Assembly (NCBI GenBank): GCA_033977485.1
Contig: CM066984.1
Span: 110,527,191-110,591,190, forward strand
Source: Hydrangea macrophylla
Taxonomy: Eukaryota > Streptophyta > Magnoliopsida > Cornales > Hydrangeaceae
Reading direction: 5' to 3'
Length of the DNA stretch: 64,000 nucleotides
Part shown: in pieces, positions 10,579-22,100 of the stretch
How the letters are laid out: each line of letters starts with the position of its first letter
How positions within the stretch are numbered: position 1 is the first letter of the stretch
Notes under the pieces: generated by a model
The model's input: the letters and a program-made list of their open reading frames with translations, nothing else
Told to the model about the DNA's origin: nothing
The model's database searches: none
Program-made: the position numbers and the translations under genes

Positions 10579-13500
10579 GTGTGTAATAATTGCCGACAAA
10601 TGGGTCATGTGGCAAAGAATTGTCCAGGGGTGAGGCCAAATACTTATGCTCCGATGAGGCGTACTGATGATAGTGGAATGGTTTGTCATAATTATGGGGA
10701 GCTTGGGCACCAAATGCGCAATTGTCCTAAACCAAGGCAAGGGGGTTTTAGTGCAACCGCAAGTAGTGCACCGGTAGCACGACCAGCTCAACAACAACCA
10801 CCTCAAGGAAGGGAACAATGTCAGGGCCATTATTTCCAGCTTAATCCAGGGGAGACCGCCGTTGCTAACACGACCGTGTCAGGTAAAGTTCTTATCTGTT
10901 CAACACCTGCTAATGTGTTAATGGATTCTGGTTCTACACACTTATTTGTATCACACCAATTCGCTAGGAATATGAATGTACCCTTAGAACTTCTAGAATA
11001 TGATCTATCTGTTGATGTTCCGTTGGGAAGATCATTGGTGAGTTTGGGAATTTATAGAAACTGTGAAATTAAAATCAATGATGAAGTGTTAATTGCAAAT
11101 TTAGTACCGTTAGTAATTCAACATTTTGATGTCATGTTGGGGATGGATTGGTTATCAATAAATTACGCGGTCATTGACTGTGTGAATAAAAGGGTAGAAT
11201 TTGAAGCACCAACTCGTAGAGTCTTTTCTTTCCAAGGGGTGGGTGTTGTATCACCACCATATCTCGTATCCGCCATCAAGGCTTGTCATTTATCAAAAAA
11301 TGGGTGTAAAGATTTTCTTTGTAGTATATTGGATACTAGAAGTACGGAACTAAAGTTGAAAGATATACCCGTAGTTAGAGAATTTTCTGATGTATTTTCA
11401 AAAGATTTGCCGAGTGTGTTAATTGAAAGAGAGGTTGAATTTGGTATAGATGTAATACCGAGAATACATCCCATTTCGCGGGCACCATATAGAATGGCTC
11501 CGATAGAGTTGAAAGAGTTAAAGACTCAGTTACAGGAGTTGTTGGATAAGGGGTTCATACGGCCAAGTGTATCACCCTGGGGTGCATCGGTTCTTTTTGT
11601 GAAAAAGAAAGATGGGACGATGCAGATGTGTATAGATTATCGTAAGATCAACAAAGTAACTATAAAAAACAAGTACCCATTGCCGCGGATCAATGATTTA
11701 TTTGGCTAGTTACAAGGAGCTCAAGTGTTTTCAAAGATTGATTTGAGGTCGGGGTATCATCAATTGAAGGTAAAAGCTGAGGATGTTGAGAAGACGACCT
11801 TTAGAACTCGGTACGGTCATTATGAATTTCTTGTAATGCCATGTGGAGTAACCAATGCACTGGCTGCGTTCATGGATTTAATGAATCGAGTCTTTAAAAT
11901 GTATTTGGATGAATTTGTTATAGTTTTTATTGATGATATTCTTATTTATTCAAAGAGTTCGGAAGAGCATGATAAGATGGTGTTGCAACGACTTCGAGAA
12001 AAGCAGTTGTTCGAAAAACTAAAGAAAAGTGAGTTTTGGTTAACAAGTGTTACCTTCCTTGGCCATGTGATTTCCAAGGATGGCGTGTCAGTTGATCTGC
12101 AGAAAATAGAAGCTGTTATGAATTGGGCGAGACCAACCAATGTGTCAGAAATTCGTAGCTTTCTGGGTTTGGCCGGGTATTATAGCAGGTTTGTTCGAGA
12201 TTTCTCGAAGATTGCTACCCCGATGACAACATTAATGAGAAAGAATATTCTGTTTGAATGGGGGAAAGAATGTGAGGAATGTTTTCAAATATTGAAGAGT
12301 AAGTTAACTTCTGCTCCAATACTTGCGATTTCGACAAGTACCGAGGGATTTAGTATTTACAATGACGCTTCCCATCAAGGCTTGGGATGTGTTCTTATGC
12401 AAGGGGACAAAGTGATAGCATATGCTTCAAGGCAATTGAGGACTCATGAGAAGAATTATCCAACCCACGATTTGGAACTTGCCGCGGTAATTTTTGCCTT
12501 AAAGATTTGGCGACATTACTTGTATGGGGAAACTTGCAAAATTTTGACTGACCACAAGAGCTTAAAGTATTTGTTTACTCAGAGGGATTTGAATATGCGA
12601 CAACGAAGATGGTTGGAGTTAATGTGTACTACGACCTAAAAATTCAATATCATCCGGGTAAAGCAAATGTGGTGGCCGATGCTTTGAGTCAAAAATCATC
12701 AGAAAGTTTAGCATGTGTTTTGACGGCACAAGAAAGGTTGGTGAAAGAGTTTGAACGACTGGAATTGGAAGTTATTTCTAGAGTTGAAGGTGGATTAATG
12801 GCAGCGATTGTAGCACAACCTGACTTGATTGGAGAGATTAAAAACAAATCAACTATTGGATTCAAACTTGAAGAAAATTGTAGATGAACTACCTGAGGGT
12901 AAGCGATCAGAGTTTAGTTTGCATGACGGGATATTATGGTACATTAATTGGTTGTGTGTGCCCAATGTTGGCAATTTAAAAGAAAGAATTATGGAAGAAG
13001 CTCATAGTACTCGGTATTCCGTGCACCCGGGTAGTACAAAGATGTACAGAGATTTGAGAGAGGTTTATTGGTGGAGTGGTATGAAACGTGAAGTTGCTGA
13101 ATATGTAGCCAAGTGCATGGCGTGTCAATTGGTAAAGCTTGAGCATCAACGACCCGCTGGGGAGATACAACCATTGGAAATACCATAATGGAAATGGGAA
13201 CATATTATAATAGATTTTGTGTCTGGATTGCCGAGGTCTCCTAGATTTAATGATAGTATTTGGGTGATCGTTGACCGGTTGACCAAGTCAGCCCACTTTT
13301 TACTGATTAAGACTACTGACCCGATGAAGTTAGCAGAACTCTATGTTAAAAAGATTGTGAGATTGCACGGAGCACCGATGTCAATTGTTTCGGATCGGGA
13401 TGCACATTTTGTGTCCATATTTTGGGAAGGGCTACAAAGAGCAATGGGGACAGCTTTGCATTTTAGCGCAGTTTTCACCCGCAAACTGATGGACAGTCAG

Positions 13501-13997
13501 AACAAGTTATTTAGATTCTCGAAGATATGCTTAGAGTATGTGTCATGGATTTTAAAGCTGATTGGGAAACACATTTACCGCTAATTGAATTTTCTTACAA
13601 TAATAGCTTCCAGATAAGCATTGGAATGGCGCCTTTTGAGGCATTGTATGGTCAAAAATGTAGATCGCTTGTGTGTTGGACAGAGGTTGGGGAGAAGCAA
13701 CTTCTAGGGCCAAAAATTGTACAAATCACCACCGATAAAGTTAAGTTGATTAAGCAACGGTTGCAAGTGGCACAAAGTCGCTACAAAAGTTATGCTGATA
13801 CGGGTGGAAGACCGTTGAAATTCGAGGTTGGTGATTATGTGTTCTTGAAAGTTTCACCTTCGAAGGGCATTACGCGGTTTGGTAAAAAAGGTAAGTTAAG
13901 TCCGAGATATGTTGGACCTTTTCTGATTTTGAATAAAGTGGGACCGATACCTTACAGGTTAGAGTTACCACAAGAGTTGTCACATGTTCATAATGTG
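10579..13997 (+). pseudogene. pol of the chromovirus (protease, RT, RNase H, integrase), broken
   Basis: In order: a CCHC knuckle ([14 protein letters not shown]), a second knuckle with Cys changed to Tyr ([14 protein letters not shown]), an aspartic protease ([10 protein letters not shown], then VMLGMDWL), reverse transcriptase ([12 protein letters not shown], catalytic [19 protein letters not shown]), RNase H ([28 protein letters not shown]) and integrase (HPGSTKMYRDL, KCMACQLVK, SDRDAHF, and the glutamate motif in another frame). Breaks: an in-frame TAG at 11707-11709, frameshifts near 12610-12640, 12850-12880 and 13470-13500, and a TAA at 13186-13188. The chain is then cut at 13997 by a solo LTR and resumes at 15356. 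Confidence 0.92.
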
Positions 13998-15355
13998 TGA
14001 TCGAGAGAGAACTAATCCTAATAATACGCCTTAACGAGCATTTGTTAGTACCTTTTTATCCTGTTTTTGTATATTTTTACTTCGTTTTCTAGTTTCTGAC
14101 AGGTTTTGGAAGAAATCACCTAAACCAGGATAAACAGGATGAAAAAGCACAAAGAAAGAAGCTGAAAAAGCCAAGTCGCGCGCGCGAGCCGCGGGCGCGA
14201 AAACCAGAAAGTCGCTCGCGCGAGATCCCCAAAATCGCTCGCGCAATCCGCGCGCGCGAGGTCCCAAATGTCGCGCTCGCGCGACCCACTCGCGCGATAT
14301 GTGTAAAAACCAAAGTTGCGTATTTCAGTATACTGAAGACTCCTGTGCAAACGAAACTGCTGAACGACGTCTAGACTGTAAATTACATCAGTTTCAGTTC
14401 GTTTCGGGTTAGGAAAACTTCCAAAACTTGTTGTAAATCTATATATACCCTATTTTATTACAATTAAAGGGTTAGACATTGTTAGCCATTATTATATACA
14501 CATTCTACAACCATACTTCCAGCTATTGAAGGGAGGGAAGCAAGGAGAAGAAGAAGAAGACCAAGGGTTTCCATGGCCTCCTCCATCAACTACTTGCCAT
14601 CCATCACTTCCATGGACGGCTAGATCATAGATCTAGGGTTTTAATGAAGCCCTAGACGAGTAATAGGGTTTTATTTATGTTTTTATTTTAGTTTTATTAT
14701 GTATGAATGACAGTCACATGTTTAGAGGATTTTTATAAATAAATCGTACTTCTAGTGATTAAATCATTGCTTTCAGAATTTATTCTTGTCTTAGATCTAT
14801 TTTGACTGTGATGTGCTTAGCGATCTATGCTTGCTGTGCTTATTGAGATTGTTTACATGTGATGGTGCTTTATTAATTTGTGCTATCAAGTATCCGAATA
14901 GTCCATGCCTAGGTTAGACGGATTAGATCACAACCCTAGTTTAGTATGGGATAATTCGTGCTAACCGAAGATGGATTATGTTGGTGCTTGAACCATGAAT
15001 ATCTTCTTGTCGGAGGAATTGGGCTTGTAGCTACAATTCCCTATAATCATCCAACATAATAAGCTAAAGTAATTCATAAATATTCCTATTATGAAGCTAG
15101 TGGTGGATTTGCAATCCTAGGTTCCCTTAAGCATTATTTAAAACAACTTTAATTGCTTTCATAGTTTAGATTTAGTTTTATTGTTATTAGTTAAATTAAA
15201 TTCAAATCAAAATCCGTTTTTATAATTAATTAGATTTAGGTTTTAAGATTAAAACACGGTAGTTAATCAATCTCTGTGGGTTCGACCTTTACTTCCACAC
15301 TGCAAATCTTTTGAAAAGTAAAGAATACTTTTATATCTTGATTCTGACAAGATCA
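13998..15355 (+). mobile_element. Solo LTR nested in the integrase region
   Basis: A 1358-bp insert starts TGATCGAGAG and ends ACAAGATCA, flanked by the exact 5-bp duplication ATGTG (13993-13997 and 15356-15360). Removing it rejoins the integrase C-terminus (...LSHVHNV) with its normal continuation (FHVSMLRRYV). The sequence before the end ('ctctgtgggttcgacctttac') resembles the 3' part of Tat/Athila-class LTRs, so orientation is probably +. A TATA-like 'ctatatatacc' lies near 14440. It contains a CGCG-rich palindrome array at about 14170-14300. No coding sequence. Confidence 0.88.
14170..14302. repeat. CGCGCGAG-type palindrome array
   Basis: Repeated, partly palindromic words built from TCGCGCGCGAG and TCGCTCGCGCGAG occur at about 14176, 14210, 14245 and 14270-14300. 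The stretch is extremely CG-rich compared with the AT-rich sequence on both sides. It sits in the first fifth of the solo LTR, as the GGATCGATCC array does in the related fragment at 6408-7212. Confidence 0.85.
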
Positions 15356-15357
15356 AT

Positions 15358-15609
15358 GTGTTCCACGTGTCTATGCTCAGACGTTATGTGTCAGATTCGA
15401 GTCATATCCTTAAACTAGAACCGTTGGAAGTCCGAGAAGATATGATGTATGTTGAACATCCGGTACGGATTCTAGACAGGAAAGATCAAGTGTTGAGAAC
15501 AAAGACAATTCCGTTGGTCATGGTCCTCCGGCGTAACCATAGCGTTGAAGATGCAATTTGGGAGCGAGAAGATGAAATCAGGGAGAAGTACCCGCACTTG
15601 TTCGACTGA
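15358..15609 (+). pseudogene. Integrase C-terminus and chromodomain of the chromovirus
   Basis: The 83-residue open frame starts FHVSMLRRYV (after a coincidental ATG) and contains YVEHPVRILDRKDQVLR, then RRNHSVEDAIWERE and KYPHLFD. This is the plant chromovirus C-terminal chromodomain (CHD), thought to steer integration by binding chromatin. The usual Trp in the 'LWRNH' motif is Arg here. It ends at a TGA followed by the polypurine tract. It is cut off from the rest of pol by the nested LTR. Confidence 0.88.
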
Positions 15610-15658
15610 TGAGGTAATAATAAGTTTGGGGACAAACTTCTTAAAAGGGAGGGAGAAA

Positions 15659-18002
15659 TATAACACCTGTACCCGAACGAGACGATTAATTTGGTATTAA
15701 TATGTGTCAATTAAAGATAATTAATGCATGAGATGATTTAAGTTGGGGTTATGAACCCACATGTGAAAAGGTGCTCAAATGCGGGCATAGATGAAAGTCC
15801 TGTGAAAGGCGGGGCTGGTATAGAAGTGGGGCCCAATGAGGGTCTAATTAAATAATTTATATTTTTTATGTCATTATATGTTTATATGATTACTTGTTTA
15901 AAAGTTCAAAGACATTATTATGTCTTATGATAGGTAAGGGGACCAATTTGGGTACCCATGTGAGGGCATATTTGAATACAATTAATAATTGGTAGGTTTA
16001 ATAGTAACCTCATGAATTATGTGGGACCACGTTTGGGACCCACGCTGGTCTTAGTTTAAATCTATTTAGAAAAGGTGGGTAATTAATGTAATTAACATGG
16101 GAGTTTCATAAGAAAGCTTAAGAAAGATTGGGGGTGTAAATGCAATAAAGGAAAAGTCAATGACAACACATATGCATGAGGCATATGTGTCTCATTCACA
16201 ATACATCTCCAGCAATTTAGAGAATTGGAGAGCTCGGGTCGGCGACGGAATTCTCGACGATGTTCTTTGCCGTTCTTTCGCCGTCCGGTGTCGGATTCAC
16301 GAACCGAGACCATTTTTGGACTCGTGGAGGTAAGAGGATCACATGTACGTAATTTATTTTCATTTTCGGCAACGTTTTTCCGATGACCGTTCTTGATAAA
16401 CGATATTTATGATACCAAACTTGTGTAGGAATTACACCAGTGGAATTTGGGTTGAAAATTTGCTAGAGGTTGGAATTTCTAAGCTTAATTCGTTAGTAAA
16501 TCGAAGAGGTGAGTGTTTTAATCCCAAAATTGGGTGTTTAGATATGTTGATGTGATAATTGTTAGCTTAGAATGCTTAATCCATGTTTATGTTTATATGT
16601 GTTGTTGAATTTGGGTAAAAAGTATGTCAAAATTATGAAATTGTTATGCTTATATGCTTATATGCAAAGTTGTTTATACATGCTTATGTGGATCAAAGGG
16701 AAGTCAAGTAGTGGTCACCATTTATAGGTCCCATATGTAAGGGTTAGGAAGTCCTCAATGAGTAGGACGTGGTGACGACCACAATGAAATGCCGGTGACG
16801 CCTTCGGGGTCACAAGAGAGTGTGTGTTGCGCTATATGCGCCAAAAGTGAGAAAGATCCGGGGTGAGAAGGACCCGGGGGTGGTGGCTGGAATGACTTGA
16901 CTTTCCGGAGATCAATTTGTTGATGTTTATCATGATTGTTGCATTTGCATATTAAACATTCCAATAGCATGATTAGTTCCCTCACTAAGCGAAAGCTTAA
17001 ACGAAAATATATTTTCTGTTGTGATTATTGAATAACCATTGTAGGTACGACACGGGAAGAGGAGAGGAAATGATGCACACGACGGGTTGGGCGTGGGGTT
17101 ATGAGAGGTGTTAATATGTTCATATGTATGGATGTCTTGAAATTAAGTTGTAGCTTTGTGCTTTAAAAGTTTAAATAACTTGTATTTTGGAAATGTTGGG
17201 AGCAACTTGTGTTTTGGCAATCCTTGTAATATGTCAAGTTCACATATAGTATGATTGTGCCCAATGTCATAAGTTGTATTTGCGAGTCAAGAGTCATGTG
17301 TAAATTTGGGAAGGAACTTGAGCATGTTAAGGTAATTTTTGAGTTATAAACCTTAACTTGGTACTCCTATGTGAATGGTTATATGTATAATGGAAGAAAT
17401 ATGGATTTGGATGTTGAGTAATGATTCATATGAAGAATTTGGGTGTTTTGATTGTCATTTCATATAGGAAAATCTTATGTCAATGTTTAGAAACACTTAG
17501 AATTAAATTTGGAGGGATCTTGGATGTTTACACAAAGTTTGGTGAAGTTTGGGGATGTTTGAACTTGAAAAATGAGGTTTTTAAGCAGTAGGGAACAATT
17601 TTGCAGAAGCCAGATCGATCCGGCCTTTCCGCGGATCGATCCACCCCTTCTCGGGGACATTCTGCCTCAAAATCATTGAAATGGATCGATCCGCTCTTTT
17701 CGTGGATCGATCCGCCCCTATAAATTTTGACTGTCCACTTTTACGGAAACAAGCATAACTCTTTCTAGAAGGATCGGGTTCGCGCGCCGTTTTTGCGTTG
17801 GAACCGGGACTCAAAGACCTATCTTTTGGTATAAAATTTGCTATACCTTATTAATAACCATTTTGCCCTTGGGTCTGATTTGTGCCAAGAAAGCTATTTT
17901 ATGGAGTTTAAAACATGTTTTTCTTCATGATTAGTGTATGGTTTGGTGTGTGGACTTTGTTACACGTGTCCTAATCTGCCTGGGGCGGGTTGGGGTGTGA
18001 CA
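15659..18002 (+). repeat. 3' LTR of the chromovirus
   Basis: This 2344-bp copy of the 5' LTR starts TATAACACCTGTACCCG (TG decayed to TA) and ends TTGGGGTGTGACA. Its palindrome cassette lies at about 17600-17718, with GGATCGATCC words at 17612, 17631, 17683 and 17703. Confidence 0.95.
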
Positions 18003-18007
18003 CATGA

Positions 18008-18308
18008 GTAGCGAAATCATGTAGCTTGGGGATCATAAATCCACCATTGGACCCATGTGTGTTTTAATGTAGAACTCTCACACTTTGTAGTCTATATAGA
18101 GTTCATGGGTGCAAGGTTTGATGTCTTGAGACTCCACTTACAATGTCAATCATTGAAAGTTGTTAAATCTCTAGACTTTAAACCTATACTCATGTATTGC
18201 ATTGGAACATCTATCTAACATGTAATTTGACTACCACATATTTGATAGTTTGTCACAATGAGATTCTTTACTCTAGAATGTGCTACAAGTATGAAATCCA
18301 TGTGCTGG
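18008..18308. repeat. Probable continuation of the 6408-7212 LTR fragment
   Basis: Non-coding sequence between the chromovirus and the hAT MITE. 'gtagcgaaatcatgtagcttggggatcataaatcc' resembles the segment that follows the leader in Tat/Athila-type LTRs, consistent with the chromovirus having inserted into such an LTR. Its far end is not identifiable. Confidence 0.35.
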
Positions 18309-18882
18309 TAGGGATGGCAACGGGTCGGAGTTGGTACGGAGTTCCCCTATACCAACTCCTACTCCGTTTATTTGCCTCCCACTCCGACTCCGCCCCATCC
18401 CGTTTAAGTAAAATACCAACTCCTACTCCACTCCTACTCCGTTTACTATCGGGTACTCCTATTACACTCCTACTCCGTTTGTTAATCACCATTGCAAAAT
18501 TAAATGTTCTTTTATAATTCAAAACCCACTTAAGTTTAGCTTGATTTCTTAAAAATCACTCACGCAAATGATTCTAAATTTGTTAATCACAGTTCAAAAA
18601 TTAAATATTAATATTGAAGAGAAAGAGATGTACATATATGCCCTAATTTGTTGTAAATAACTATAAGTATGAGAGTAATTTAGTAATGAATTAATCGGGG
18701 CGGGGCGGGTTTTAAATGGTAGTGTTTCATGGATACCAACTCCGCCCCGACTCCTATAGGGTTTTTATATTTTTATACCAAATCCACTCCTACTCCTATT
18801 ATAACTCCTCCAAACCCGTTCCATTAGGAGCGGGGCGGGGCGGGGCGGAGGTCCAGCGGGGCGGGGTAAATTGCCATCCCTA
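18309..18882. mobile_element. Non-autonomous hAT element (MITE)
   Basis: Terminal inverted repeats TAGGGATGGCAA (18309-18320) and TTGCCATCCCTA (18871-18882) are flanked by an exact 8-bp duplication TGTGCTGG (18301-18308 and 18883-18890), the hAT hallmark. The interior is rich in CTCCTACTCCGTTT-type repeats on one side and GGGGCGGG repeats on the other, as expected for hAT subterminal repeats. No transposase. A second copy ends at position 40. Confidence 0.93.
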
Positions 18883-18890
18883 TGTGCTGG

Positions 18891-19121
18891 TCACAATGAG
18901 TTTTTTTTTTTTTTGGTAGAAGTCCAGAACGGTTCGGGCTGGGGCCAACACAAGATGTGGTCGGCGGTATTTTAAGTAGAAACCCAGCCCAAACTATGTC
19001 CGAACCCTCGGAATACAAAGCCCTAGAACAAGGTTTTATGATGATGTCAGTTATACAGTTGTTTAGAACATATATAACAGTCATAGAGTAATAAGAACCC
19101 TAAAAATACAGTTGTTATCCA
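18891..19121 (+). promoter_or_regulatory. Upstream region of the WDR55-like gene
   Basis: 231 bases separate the hAT MITE from the start codon. The region has a poly-T run (18901-18914) and a TATA-like 'acatatataacag' at about 19069-19081, some 40 bases before the ATG. The true transcription start cannot be seen, so this is a candidate core promoter and 5' UTR. The hAT insertion thus lies within a few hundred bases of the gene start. Confidence 0.4.
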
Positions 19122-22100
19122 ATGGAGATCAGTTTAGGGAAGCTTCCATTTGATTTCGATTTTCATCCCTCGAACTCGCTCGTTGCCGCCGGTCTTATCA
19201 CCGGTGATCTTCTTCTGTAAGTTCATTCTCTTCTGTTTTGTTATCATAATAATCTCCTGAATTACTACTCTTACTCCTAATCGAATCCACCTTGTTCGTT
19301 TCAGATATCGTTATGCTGCCGATTCACAGCCGCAAAGGTACCCTACCATGTGCAAAAAAAAAAATATATATATATATATATATATGTATATGTATATGTG
19401 TTTGTGTGTGTGTTAGAGCATCTCAATGGTAAATGCTATTTCTTTCATGCCAAATCTATACTTTGATATTGATATGGTGCCAAAATTATATATTTTAAAT
19501 CCATAAAGAAATGCTGTCCCTTTGTTTGTATTAAGAAAATGTTGCACTTTTGCTAAATTATAGATTGACCTCATCCCCAAAAACCATATCTCCAACGGCA
19601 TATTATGTCATTTCCGATTAATAGTGATGCTATATGAGCTTTAGCATGTCCATTAGAGATGCTATTATGTCATTATCATATTTGTGCAAGTTGTTTGCTA
19701 TTGTTTTGTAGGCTGTTGGAAGTCCATGCCCATAGCGAATCATGTAGGGCCGTTCGATTCATCAACGGGGGACAGGGTATTGTATATCATTATGGACAGT
19801 TTTGTATTATTGTTTTTATGAGTTTTAGTGTCATGAAGGTATAAATCATAATATATATTGGCTCTGAGTTACTTTTCTGGTAAATTTTCTATGTGTGCTT
19901 AGCAATGCTAACTGGGTCTCCGGATTTCTCAATTCTGGCCACCGATGTTGAAACAGGGTCTGAGATCGCTCGTCTTGAGAATTCTCATGGGTGGGTTTTC
20001 TAAGTTTATTTATGTTAGTTTATGTGCCTTTTAGGCATAGTCTTTCTATAGCAATTCTCATGGGGTCTCCAATGCATTGCTACTACTGCTAAGTTGTTAT
20101 AGGGTCGGAAGTTTGGTGTTAATGTGGCTTATTCTTATTGTGCAGTGCTGCTGTCAATAGATTAGTTAACTTGACTGAGTCAACTGTTGCCTCCGGGGAT
20201 GATGATGGGTGCATTAAGGTTTCCTCTATTAATTGTTCTCTCTATCACTTTTTTCTCTATATTTATTGATTTGTTGTCTGTAAATGTTATCTCTGCATTT
20301 TTCAACAAAGAAATGCAGCACTTGAAATCAGAATATTAGCTTGTTCTCTACCATTCTCACTGTTCCTTTTTTTTTTTTAAACCCATTCTCTTGAAAATAT
20401 TGTTTGCTTGATGCTTGTAGTTTAATGAAAGAAGTAATGGATATTCCCTAAGCTTGAGAAAGAAGTTTAATGAAAAAGTAGTTACGTATGTATGATGCAC
20501 ATAGCCCTAATTTTTGAATCAGTATGCATATTCTTAACTTCCAATGAGCAAGTAATAAATACAACTTGCAGTTATTTTATTTAAAATAAAATATGATATT
20601 AGTTTGTCTAAATACTAGGTGAACTATTTAGAGTACCGCGTCAAGGGTCTACAGAATTTGGGGGAAGCATAATTTGACACCTCTTTATTATTTTTTCCCC
20701 TTGTTTACTTACAGGTATGGGATACCAGACAACGTTCTTGCTGCAACTCTTTTGATGCTCATGAAGAATACATTTCAGATATGACTTTTTCATCCGATTC
20801 AATGAAACTGTTGGGAACTAGGTAGTCAACATATTGCCTTTTACATTTAGCCCCATCTTTCCTTGCTATTACAAAAATGATATTTGACATAGGTGATAGA
20901 AAGTGAAATTGATATTCTCATGCAATAACCATTTGGTGGGCAACACCGGTGTCTGGTTGTTCAACTTGACTTGTTTACTAAAAGTCTAAAACAAAGTATC
21001 TCCATATCTCTCTCTCCTCTTCCTCTCTAAATCCCAGATTTTTATTTCGTTTTTCTCATAATGCAATAGGGTTAGCTCAGGACATTGGGAGGAAATGTCT
21101 ATATTGTAATCTATCTCTTTAATAAATCAGTCTGTAAAGATTCATGAAAGCAGGGAGGTTGGCGTTCCTCTTTATTCAATTTGGATTTAATGGTGAAGAT
21201 CTAGGGATGAGCAGATGTTTATGTCCTATTGGCTATGGCTGTTGAGGGCCTAGCTGGCCCCATGAATTTATGATATAATATGTTTTCAAAGGCCCTTCTA
21301 GAGTTGCCTGTTGATTGTGGGTTACATTTACAGTAGGTTAATGTGTCGCCCGACTTTGTAAAATGCAACATTTCTGATATAATACGATTTTAAAGGCTCC
21401 ATAGCGTAATTACTCTCTCTTGTAAGGCACTTAGTTATTTTATTTTATTTTTAATATTGCATTTTTTGTGTACGTTTACGTCTATAGATTCTGTCATTGA
21501 TTTTTTTTTTTCCCTTCTGTTTTTCACATTGGTAGTGGAGATGGGACTCTGTCTGTGTGCAGTCTTCGAAGAAACAAGGTACTTTGGGTTGGTTTAATGC
21601 TTTGTTTGGCTTTGATGTAGTTAAGTTATTGAGATTGTCAGCTAATTTAATCATGCTTCGCTTCAGAGTTTAATTCATCTAGACGCTAACTACAGGTTCA
21701 AATTCGGTCTGAATTTTCTGAAGATGAGTTGCTGTCTGTAGTTATTATGAAGGTAGTATCTACTTATACGAGCTGCTACATTCTTTGTTAAATTTCTGTG
21801 CATCAGTACTATCTTTGTTGTGTATGTACCTCTGGAATGCACTATCTCGTTAGAACATGATGGAGTGTTTTATGGGTTGTGTGACTTGTGTCCATCTACA
21901 GTACCACTTCCTCGTGCATTTTTTTTTAATTCCTCCTTGCGGTTGGGGGTGGGTAGAATTGGCTGCAGTTTATTCTATTTGGTCCATGCTGGAAAAATGC
22001 TCTTTTAATGGAATGCACATTTAGTATTATTTACGCAGGGAGAGGATCTTAAGTGCACTGGGTAAGTGCACTCTACCCAGTGCACTGGCTTTTAAGCCTA

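Larger units (their letters stand above)
7213..18002 (+). mobile_element. Full-length Tekay/Del-type chromovirus (Ty3/gypsy), defective
   Basis: Two long, visibly near-identical LTRs (7213-9552 and 15659-18002) bound a gag-pol region, with an exact 5-bp target duplication CATGA at 7208-7212 and 18003-18007. After the 5' LTR comes a primer-binding site one mismatch from the initiator-tRNA-Met complement (TGGTGTCAGAGC, about 9558-9569). Before the 3' LTR is a polypurine tract (15643-15658). Gene order is gag, zinc knuckles, protease, RT, RNase H, integrase, chromodomain. LTRs over 2 kb, a Met primer site and a C-terminal chromodomain point to the Tekay/Del lineage. Stops, frameshifts and a nested solo LTR make it non-functional. 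Confidence 0.95.

Noticed and set aside
14031..14350. Arg/Ala-rich open frames (-)
   Set aside because: They arise from the CGCG palindrome array of the solo LTR and are not conserved coding sequence.
18197..18919. Several open frames in CTCC/GGGGCGG-rich sequence
   Set aside because: They fall inside or across the non-autonomous hAT element; the composition is that of subterminal repeats.
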